DNA of 64,000 nt from Dicyema japonicum. Lineage: Eukaryota > Dicyemida > Rhombozoa > Dicyemidae. Below are positions 55,900-64,000 of this stretch, in pieces. Below the pieces are notes generated by a model. The model made no database searches, was not told the origin of the DNA, and worked only from the letters and a program-made list of their open reading frames with translations. Made by a program: the position numbers and the translations under genes. The stretch lies in NCBI GenBank assembly GCA_011109175.1, contig RDEW01000058.1, positions 212,978 to 276,977 on the forward strand, written 5' to 3'. The stretch's first letter is position 1, and each line of letters opens with the position of its first letter.

Positions 55900-57420
55900 G
55901 ACAAGACGACTTTACCTGATTTGACCCTTGCCACCGTAACATTGCTTCTATTGCCAACAGGTCGGTGATTTATGACTTCAGGAGTGACCACAATCCTATT
56001 TTTATTCGAATGAAGGGCACGCTCATCTCGTAAAGAAGATGAAACACTCATGGATTACAGAAACGTTATTTGGAAGTTTTGATCAATATGTGGACATGAA
56101 TTTAGCCGATTTCGACGCAGTACGTTTCAACTCTCTCGATCAAGATGTCGTCATGTTCAAATATCGTTTTCACCAATGGAGGTCGAAAATGCTATTAAAT
56201 CCCAAAAACTAACCGACTTAAGCGGACCAGATATAATTTCTATCATTGTTATTAAAAAGCTTGGACTCAGGGCACTCACAGCATTAACACAGATATACAG
56301 CATATCCATAACTAGAAACACAATTCCAACAGTTGTAAGTTGGCCTACCAGTTCATCACCCAATCCACCCAGTTCAGAAATCTGGAAAACCAAAAAAGTC
56401 CCCTTCTTATTATCGACCAATATCCCTATTATGCGCATTGTCAAAAAATCTTGAAAAAAATGATTTCGGGCCGCATCCTCCCATATTTACCTAAGGAATC
56501 CGTCCAGCACGGATTTAAGACAAGTTCGCTGTTGAAACTCTCACAAATTTTATTATGGCGGGATTTGAGTCAAAGCCCAGGAGCCTCAAAACTTTATTGT
56601 GCTCGGTTAACATCCATAGGGCTTAACGAAAAAGATCTACTGCTCAGAAACCCCCAGCAATTTCAAAAGATGGCTCGGAAAGTTTCTCAGTGGTAAAGTG
56701 GAAAAATTTCAACAAAATCCTTCCAATCGGTCTCAAATTTCTTCCTAACGGGGTGCGACAGGGTTCCCCTTGTCACCGTAGCTTTTTAACTTATTATTGA
56801 TGATATTCCAATTGACCAAAACAAAAATTCCATAACCCTTTGTATGCGATAATATATGCCTGCAAGGTTATATGTGTTACGACATCTACCAACAAATTAC
56901 AAACTACTCTGGAAAGACTCCATGAATGTTAAAAAGAATTCAATTTCAAAGTCCACAGAAACACGTGTCAAACGAAATCAGTGCTTCGGCACGAAAGCTT
57001 AACTTTGTGAAGGTGCTCGTTTCAAAATTTAAAAATTCCTCAAACTGGTATATAAACTTTATACACTCAATTCATCGAGCCAACAATAAGTTATGGATGT
57101 GTGCACCTTGGAGAACAAAACTTGCCATAACGAACATGGATATGATCAACTCCGCCGAATCCAATATGACTAATACAATGTCTCGAATTACAGGACTACC
57201 AAAAGGGCAACCCCTTTGAGGTCCTTGCGAGGAATTTCGGTTGCTATATTCACCCAAAATGGAAAATCGCCAGAAGAACGGTGTTGTCGAAAATATGTCG
57301 GTTCTCGAGAGCATCACCGAGAAAAGATGAGAATATTGTTGAGAGAAGCCGGGATCACCTGATGGCTTTTTTTTAATTAGTTTACCTTGTAATTTTTGGC
57401 TTATTTATAAAAATAAAGTA
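55900..57420 (+). pseudogene. Jockey-like LINE (endonuclease end, RT, 3' end)
   Basis: SVIYDFRSDHNPIFIRMKGT (55965-56025) is the SDHNP end of an APE endonuclease. RT blocks are AIKSQKLTDLSGPDIISIIV (56190), ILEKMIS/ISGRILPYLPKESVQHGFKT (56450-56520), a NFIMAGFESKP and TLLCSVNIHRA region (56550-56610, motif A) and GVRQGSPCHRSF (56750, motif B, normally G.PQGS). Cysteine-free C-terminal sequence follows, and the family 3' end (GGATCACCTGATGG...) at 57350-57415. Frames change at least five times. It is inactive. Confidence 0.6.
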
Positions 57421-57429
57421 ACGTCAATA

Positions 57430-57885
57430 TAAATGAGCTTTTTTGATTCACATGTTGGTGTCAGTTTGTTGTGTTTGTCATACAAAAACTAGTAAAGAAC
57501 AAAGAAATTCAGTGCTGGATTTTGTAAGATGCGCCTATGGAGAAATTGACGAGTTCTGATGTCGATAATTTGTATTTATGACGATTCCAAGTTGGAGAGT
57601 ATATCCCAATCTTGAAAATAAGGATTTTTAGATCGAACGGAGTATGAATGAGATTCCATGTTTTTTGTGTTGACTTAGAAAGATTGATAGCTGAATAGTT
57701 TACGAACTTGATAATACAATTAGAAGACAACATTCACTATATTTCTCAACTCTTTGATACCTCACTGCGAACGGCGTCACTCGATAAACAAGAAGCATCG
57801 TAGATGTGTGGAACTTTAGTCATAATGTATAAAAATAAACTATCTTGATTTTTCTGGCATTCATGATGCTGTGCCATTAAATAAT
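57430..57885. other. No gene seen
   Basis: A minus ORF at 57509-57733 has no recognisable content. The interval lies downstream of the IPV-family copy 2. Confidence 0.35.
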
Positions 57886-57891
57886 TTCTGA

Positions 57892-58107
57892 CTAGTAGAA
57901 AATATTTTTAATATCTTGGCAAATGTCTTTAGTGGCTTGTGGATTATCTGTCGGATAGTTGATATATGCCAAGTCAAGAGATTTGGACGTCAGGGTACAC
58001 TCATAGGCTATGACGTCTCCAAAACCCATAACCTCGTTCAGTTGATCCCCTTGGGTTCTTGAGAAGATCTCCTGCTCAATTATGTGGACGGGGATCATAA
58101 CCTAATA
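57892..58107 (-). CDS. IPVDII gene family, copy 2 (last exon)
   Basis: An intact 68-codon frame after an ATTTATTAG acceptor reads MIPVHIIEQEIFSRTQGDQL, NEVMGFGDVIAYECTLTSKS, LDLAYINYPTDNPQATKDIC and QDIKNIFY. It shares the opening and the preceding AT-rich sequence with the copies at 54.78 and 15.62 kb. The C-terminal parts have diverged. It could be a small soluble protein or a terminal exon. No domain is recognised. Confidence 0.45.
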
Positions 58108-58229
58108 AATTATAACTAAAATTTAATCAACCAATGAATTTGTTAATTTATCATTAGGGCAACGAAAGTCAATAAAGTCAACTTAAGTGTTCGTTTAATT
58201 TGATTGTAAAAATGATAAAGAAAATTTAT

Positions 58230-58900
58230 TTAAAAAAAGTGTGAGCTCTCGCCCATATCACATTTCCTAGCTCTGTCTCCTATACTCCAATGTCAGGCTT
58301 TCTAGGGTCGCTTTTAAACAGAGGATGTAGATAGACCTGGAGCTTTTGATATACTAACTATTTTAGATAATCCTTGTTATACTTTGTTGCAATTCCTTCC
58401 CACGTCAATACGATTGGAATAACGAGGACCTTGCAACCAAGCATTCGTTTACCAGCCTTCATAGTTTTTTTCTTCAACTAACAGTCTGCAAAAGGGCATG
58501 AGGTGAAATGTAACTTCTAGATATGGACTTGATTAAACTCCCTATTGTGAACCAGAATGTCCGGTTTATTGTATTTGACTAGCACTGAAATTCGGATAAC
58601 ACTGTTTACATTGATTTGGCCCCTCGTATTCTCAATTACAGATTGTACTTTATGAGTGCACAACTTTCTGGGGTGACGAATACCATACTTATTACATGGT
58701 ATAAGATGAAGATTTTACTACTTTTTTATACTCCCACACATAGTGTGGTAGAGAATGGATCCGACAGATTGGCTAAATGATCATCCGACATGCTCCTTGG
58801 TTATAATGGGACATTTATTTGTTGTTCGACCACAAAAATATTGCCGTCTTGCAAATACGATCGAGGTGATCATTCATTGTTAATGGAATGCCAGTCAATT
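58230..58900 (-). pseudogene. LINE endonuclease-like tail (minus copy)
   Basis: NKPDILVHNRELNQVHI (about 58575-58525), a GRNCNK/TWEGIATK-like block (58410-58375) and LQVYLHPLF-like and TLESLTLEYRR-type segments (58345-58265) follow the same order as at 47.3 and 53.3 kb. The upstream part (58900-58620) has CNKYGIRHPRKLCTHKVQSV, which would be the region before the PD block. It is riddled with stops. Confidence 0.5.
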
Positions 58901-59064
58901 GAAGTGGTGAGGTCATTTCGATTCTTCACAAAATTTTAACGATAGAAATTTCCTATCAAAAATGTTAAAAATTAATAAATTTTGTGTTTTAAAAAATAAA
59001 ATTTAAATTAGTATTACATTTTAAGATCAACCTATATTACTCAACCAACCATTTTACTTCAAAA

Positions 59065-59193
59065 CCTACTACGATTGGGAAAGGGTTGCCGTCGGCAGAT
59101 GATCTTGAGCACCTGAGAGACCTATCGAGGAACAGAGGGAACTGGAAGCGATTAACAAAACGCATCCAAGAGATGGTGGCACAATCGAGATAA
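59065..59193 (+). pseudogene. RTE-like LINE C-terminus
   Basis: LLRLGKGLPSADDLEHLRDL, SRNRGNWKRLTKRIQEMVAQ and SR then a stop. The pattern L..L.DL..L..LA.DR..W+.LV..I is the standard last segment of RTE-type polyproteins. Confidence 0.6.
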
Positions 59194-59199
59194 CTTAAC

Positions 59200-59335
59200 A
59201 AACGTTGTTTTGCGATGTGCTTATTAATTAACAATAACATACTTCTTAGGTGACATTTAATTTTTAGGGCGATTTAATTGAATTTTTTTATTTTAAGTTA
59301 CCCTAGTTATTACTATGACTTTAAAAAAAATAATA
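59200..59335. other. Short AT-rich spacer
   Basis: Nothing recognised. Confidence 0.4.
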
Positions 59336-60208
59336 TTAATAATTAAATATGCCAATCTGTAATGGATAAAAACGTCTTCTTTTTTTATATTTTAAGTAAA
59401 TGACAACGGAGACCACAACAATTCCGACAATTACACAAACTAGTAGTGGATATTTGATTTCTAATTTTAACTCAATTTTACTGAACTGATCAGACTTTAT
59501 TGTACTTCTTATATAATTTTGAGTTTTTGCTGTCTTTAATTTTTTCTTCATGCGTGTTGTAGGTTTGAGTATGTAATTTGTCTCAAAATCACACCCGAGA
59601 TCTAAATATTAATTATTGCAAAAAACCATTTCCAGTAAATATTGTACTATTATCTGTTTTCGATAGTTGCATTTTCACGTGCTTCATTTTTATAATTCCA
59701 TCATTAGGAATAGTTATAAATTTTTCACTGCAGTTATAATAACAGTTAGTCGAAATTCTCGGAGAATATTTAAACACAGCTGTATCATTAGAACTCAATT
59801 TTAATCCAAAACTAAAATATAACGTAACGTCTGATGGACTGGAAAATACTATTATGAATTCTATATCATTTTTCTTTAATTTAAGCTCATGGTAAGAATA
59901 TTTAGGAAAACTAAAATATAAAACTGCGTCATTTAAATTTTCATATTTCGTCTTTTTATTAAATATAATGTGATTACAATATTATTAATTTTATATTCAA
60001 CTTCAATTATTCCAACAAATAACGATACAACTCGACCGTCCACTGATCCGCCCCACAATGGTATATTATTATTCCACATTTTAAAAGTCTTAATATTCTC
60101 CTTCATTGATTTATTGATTATTAAACACAAATAAATTCCTGTTATTAATTTATTTTGTAAACCTAGCAATTGGAACATTCTCACAACAATCGTTCTAATT
60201 AAATTCAA
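59336..60208 (-). CDS. Single-pass membrane protein gene, copy 2 (unknown family)
   Basis: The middle exon reads ENLNDAVLYFSFPKYSYHEL, KKNDIEFIIVFSSPSDVTLY, FSFGLKLSSNDTAVFKYSPR and ISTNCYYNCSEKFITIPND. It continues through QLSKTDNSTIFTGN to a 25-nt intron (59602-59626). The last exon has LGCDFETNYIL, a basic stretch, then YPLLVCVIVGIVVVSVVIYL (membrane span) and KYKKRRR near the C-terminus. N-x-S/T sites and cysteines on the N-terminal side fit a type I surface protein. The 5' frame (60208-59933; WNNNIPLWGGSVDGRVVSLF) probably joins through another short intron not resolved here. The beta-strand-like ectodomain is not recognised. A broken paralogue lies at 55.3-55.6 kb. Confidence 0.5.
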
Positions 60209-60299
60209 AATTTTTTTATTTAAATATAATGTAAACTAAAATTTTAAATAAAATAAAGAATTAATTTTTTATATTTTTATTGCCATAAAATCCTATTTA

Positions 60300-62500
60300 A
60301 TGTATAGATTCCAGGAAAAAAACTTAAAACGTGGGTCATGCGGTTCACATGTTGTTGCGGTGGCGCTCAGTTTAAGTTCTGCATGGGAGAGAACCGTTCG
60401 ACTTTCCATACCTTTTTGCGATCTTCAGAAGGAAGGATTACCAACTTCCCCGTTTTCTCTCTACTTCTGTCTGGTGATGTAGAACCGAATCCGAGACCCA
60501 ACTGCACGTTGAGTATTCTACAACTAATGTAAATAGAATCCGCAATAAAGTATTGGAATTACGATCCCTATTATCCCATTTGAGAGTGGACATTGCCTCA
60601 TCCAAGAATCGAAGCTCTCTATTAAGTCCCCAACACCTTGTTTACCTGGATATTGTGTACTTCGCAGGGACCGAACAAAAAGTCTCGGAGGAGGATTATT
60701 GATTATCGTTAAGGATGGACTTAAATTCAGGATTCACTCCTTCTGTATCTTTTTCTGCGAAGGATCTTATTCTGGAACAGATTTCTATTGAAGTTCCTTT
60801 TCTTCGACGAGATGTTTTACACTATGTAATGTCTATATCCCGCCTCAGGGGTCATGTACTACTTCCTACATCCCCATCTATTGAGCCTGTGTGGACTAAA
60901 CGATCTGATACTATGCGGAGACCTAAACGCGAAACATCCACTCTGGCTCCGGACTCAATCAGCCGACAGTCGCGGCGAATACATCCTTTTCCTGCTCAAT
61001 GATCTGACTATCCTAATGATCCGGACACCCACACAAGGATTCCGTCCCGCAGAAGGGACAGTCAACATCTTCGGACCTGTCCTTCTGCTCTCCCTCTATG
61101 GCTGGATGTATTTCATGGAATGTTCGTTATGGTTTCTCAAGCGACCATAACCCCATTGTGTTGAGACTTAGAAGGTCTATTTGTTCACTGTGTTGTTCTA
61201 CAAAGTTCAAAAATTACTTGAAAGCCAACTGGCAAAGTTTCAGGACGTATGTGGAAATAGTCTCCTTGACCATACTATGGTTAATTGTACAGTAGAGAAT
61301 ACGGCGAAGATTCTGTACGCTATCATTCTGAAAGCTAATGAACTATTTATACCTGTCGCCTCTTATAAGAAGTTCAATCCAAGATTATCATCAGAAATTG
61401 TGTCACTTATCAAGAAACGAGATGCGCTGAAGAGGAATAGACACAGACCAATAACTCCTCTACTCCATACGTTCACTGAATACCAAATTATCTGAGCTTA
61501 TCCGAACTAAGAACAGACTCAAATGGAGCCGCCTAGTTGGACGACTATGTCAAAAAATCTTGTTCCACATTTTGGAAAACGCTAAGAAGGATCAATAGTC
61601 TCATCAATGAGGAGGACCGCGGAACTGAGGCCGTTACCCGTAACGCTTCGGAACTTGCACGCAAACTCGCAAACAAGATTATGCAGTAATACGTATCGAT
61701 CAGCCATAAATTTTTCTCGTTCTACACTCGTTGAACAACGCCGGCCACAACAAGAACTGTATACCACCTTCTTCTCTCTCGATGATGTTGACAAGGCTAT
61801 TACATTGCTACGTCCCACTTGTGCTTGTGGTCCCGATGGGATTTGCACTATTCACCTCAAACACCTTGACCTCAGGCATGGACCATACTATCAAGACTGT
61901 ACAACGACTCTATCAACTACCATTCGCTACCTAATATATGGAAAAACTCTCTGATTACGCCAATCCTAAAGCCAGAGAACAAAAAAGACGTTCCCTTCTT
62001 ACCGCCCATCTCAATAACTTGTATTTTATCAAAAGTACTGGAAAAGCTTGTGCTCATGCGCATCTCTCTTCTACATTACCAGAGTTTAACAGGGTTTCAG
62101 GGCAGACCGTTTTACAACGACTCATTTGGGTTCTATCTCTCAGTTTATTACTGACGGCTTCAACGTGAGAACACACTTTCGGACGGTCTTAGTATCCATC
62201 GACATACAGAAGGCCTTTGATTCTGCTCCGAAGAAACTGCTAACGCAAAAGATTTTTAACTCGAACTTACAGCCAAACATCAAGCTATGGCAGGAAAACT
62301 TCTTAACTGGACGACATGGAAAGGTCCGGATCGACAAAACCACTTCAAAGAAGGAAGAGAAGACGCTTCCAGAGTGCGGTTGGATCATCAGAAGACCAAT
62401 TGAGAAGAGTTCGGATGTTATTGAAGGCTGGAGTCACCTAATTAGTTAGTTTTGACCTATTTTCCCTGGTGGTCTTGGGATTAAATAAATAAAATAGATT
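60300..62500 (+). pseudogene. Jockey/CR1-like LINE with N-terminal 2A-like motif
   Basis: The first frame (60338-60532) carries SLLLSGDVEPNPRPN. Then come endonuclease pieces: RTKSLGGGLLIIVKDGLKF (60670-60725), LCGDLNAKHPLWLRTQSADS (60905-60960), and FSSDHNPIVLRLRR (61135-61175). RT pieces are LLRPTCACGPDGICTIHLKH (61800), ITPILKPENKKD (61955), LPPISITCILSKVLEKL (62000), SIDIQKAFDSAPKKL (62197, motif A) and a C-terminal SDQLRRVRMLLKAGVT-like end. The shared 3' end GGAGTCACCTAATTAGTTAG follows. The motif-B to YADD part is deleted (from about 62320). It is inactive; a 5' UTR or promoter is not identified. Confidence 0.7.
60473..60499 (+). other. 2A-like ribosome-skipping motif with Gly to Arg change
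   Basis: The frame encodes GDVEPNPRP. The 2A consensus is D(V/I)ExNPG|P, with skipping between G and P. Here GGA-type Gly has become AGA (Arg) at 60494-60496, which should abolish skipping. 2A-like sequences near the N-terminus of LINE proteins are known in several animals. The preceding LLLS is also typical. Confidence 0.7.
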
Positions 62501-62504
62501 CCAA

Positions 62505-62890
62505 GCTATGATCTGATCTTCATTATCATTTTTCGTAACATGTCACGCATGTATTTGAAAAATCTCGCAAGTTCAACATACTGTAGTATGTAGGTCTAAG
62601 GCGTCCCAGATATGAAACTGGACAGAACTGACGGTGCGCTTTGATTTTTTTCCAAAAGGACAATAAACGACAACCCCAAGGGGCACTCTTTTCCAAAACA
62701 AAGAGAGATTGACGATTATCTACAGACAATTCATCAGAGGAGCGATAAACTATGTTGTTCCAAACTGGGTCTCTGTTTATCCATAACTAACCTCAATAGA
62801 ATACAAATGACCCAAAACCGCTCTAAAAAGAACTACCGAGAGACTAAAATCCACAACAACCACTTTGGGAATTAAAAATTCTCATAATTA
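62505..62890. other. No gene seen
   Basis: The minus frame 62526-62729 has no recognisable content. Confidence 0.35.
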
Positions 62891-62894
62891 GTAA

Positions 62895-63101
62895 CCAAAT
62901 CACTATGCTCTGCCTACAATTCCTGACGAGTGTAAACGACGAATCATCTGTCTGATTGCATTTGTCCTCCACGAAAAAAATCCCAGAGACTTAGCTTTTC
63001 AGTTAACGACCCAAGATTGGATTTTCACTAATTCCATCAGAAATATTAGTACCGATAAGCTCTGGGACGTCTTCTTCAAGGAACTGGGGTACAGCTTATG
63101 A
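62895..63101 (+). CDS. Unrecognised 68-codon open frame (exon-like)
   Basis: An open frame without a start codon reads PNHYALPTIPDECKRRIICL, IAFVLHEKNPRDLAFQLTTQ and DWIFTNSIRNISTDKLWDVF, then FKELGYSL and a stop. Composition is protein-like and the end is clean. It could be the C-terminus of another LINE or a terminal exon of a host gene. No family is recognised. Confidence 0.3.
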   Translation, partial: PNHYALPTIPDECKRRIICLIAFVLHEKNPRDLAFQLTTQDWIFTNSIRNISTDKLWDVFFKELGYSL

Positions 63102-63104
63102 GAT

Positions 63105-64000
63105 CACTAAAGGAAAACCTTTGAAAGATGAAGATTCTATTGAGACAAGGCGGAATCAAAAAATTAAGAAAAGACAATTTTTCTAATATCATCTATTGTA
63201 AGCTTATTAATCCTCTTCTTCTCACAAACAGAAAGAACTCTCTAGCACTCCCGCTTTAGTCAAAAATTCCGTCCTCCACATATCAACACATCAATCTATG
63301 AGCTATCACGAGGTCACCACCTTTATGTAGGAGCCGATTTAGTTTCACCAATCTGACCACAAATTTAGTCAACCACGGCAAGATACCTACCAAATAACCC
63401 CAAACCATCACCAATGCGAGTCCATTTGAAATATATTTTTAGTCGAGACTAAGTTGAGTCCCACAATTAGCCTTCGTCGATAGAAGACTAATCTACTAAT
63501 GAAACATCATTACCCTGACGTCATGTAAAGTCTGCATTGAAAGACTGGATAGTTGACTGTGGAATTAACAAAACGACATATTTAGTGATTTATGTCTTTC
63601 TGAGACAAAATGAATCAGCTTAACCAACTGAGAGATCACAATACTAAAATTACCTCATGAATAACAATTTATCAGATCCCCCAGTTAGAATTTTTGTCGA
63701 TAGTGTTACAAGCACCCCTTGCTAATCCTAACCTTACAATCATACCATGCTAGTGCTCATTGACTCTATCCTACAATAGTTAATATGGACTACATCAAAT
63801 AGTCCCACGTGGCAACAACATTGTGGAGACAAAAAAAGAAGTGGAATAAATGTGAGTTAACAACCTTAGTTCCACCACCTTAGAACAAACATACTTAAAT
63901 CTATCATATAAAAGTCGTTCTTGTGAGACAAGTCGGTAAAATGATCACAGAATATTTCAGAAGTGAGACATCCATTTTCGTCGCACTTTGTACCGTCCTG
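63105..64000. other. Terminal stretch, no gene seen
   Basis: No recognisable coding, RNA or repeat structure up to the window end. Confidence 0.4.

Noticed and set aside
1-64000. CRISPR arrays, operons, bacterial promoters or phage genes
   Set aside because: No regularly spaced repeats, no Shine-Dalgarno-led gene runs; introns and animal-type transposons show this is eukaryotic.

Overview
The window is AT-rich nuclear DNA from an animal. Nothing in it is bacterial. The animal assignment rests on a POU-specific homeobox-type domain (48.5 kb), a rootletin gene (35.4-42.3 kb), GH18 chitinase-family genes and a mix of typical animal transposons. The host genes are cut by canonical GT-AG introns of only about 20-28 nt. 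I could read about twenty of these in rootletin, six in each chitinase-like gene and one in each copy of a membrane-protein gene. Introns this short are reported for dicyemid mesozoans (average near 26 nt), so a dicyemid or a similarly reduced, ciliated animal is my best guess. The taxon is inferred, not proven.

Layout. 0-15 kb is a graveyard of LINE fragments (RTE-like, jockey/I-like, and a family with an endonuclease-like C-terminal tail). It also holds an intact-ended hAT element (8385-9648) that splits the coding exon of an unrecognised gene, and a TSD-flanked, poly(A)-tailed LINE insertion (10291-10605). 15.6-17 kb holds a small exon of an unknown gene family and a decayed LINE ORF1 with zinc knuckles. 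17.5-20.2 kb is an orphan rDNA piece: the 3' end of the large-subunit rRNA with a damaged sarcin-ricin loop, spacer repeats, a G-quadruplex motif and a cluster of CACGTG palindromes. 21.8-26 kb is a Tigger deletion derivative and more LINE pieces. 27.28-32.91 kb is a Tigger/pogo transposon holding two later insertions: an RTE-like LINE and a FLYWCH/MULE transposon with matching inverted repeats and a 10-bp target duplication. A 163-bp foldback MITE follows.

35.4-42.3 kb is rootletin, the ciliary rootlet coiled-coil protein. Almost the whole protein can be read, but it needs about eight single-base frame corrections. 44.7-45.2 kb is an unrecognised small gene. 45.3-53 kb is a tandem pair of GH18 chitinase-like genes on the minus strand. 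Both carry the same ruined catalytic motif, and they are separated by LINE insertions, a POU-specific domain exon with an internal repeat, and a duplicated ~580-bp flank. 54.6-60.2 kb is a second tandem duplication: a single-pass membrane protein gene and a small companion gene, each present twice. A third copy of the companion lies at 15.6 kb. 60.3-62.5 kb is a jockey/CR1-like LINE with a 2A-like motif near its N-terminus. The last 1.5 kb holds one short open frame and little else.

The genes do not form a pathway. The picture is a compact host gene set (ultrashort introns, local tandem duplications) heavily invaded by transposons. Repeated single-base indels without matching nonsense mutations, in rootletin and chitinase-like copy A, suggest either recent pseudogenisation or uncorrected long-read assembly errors.
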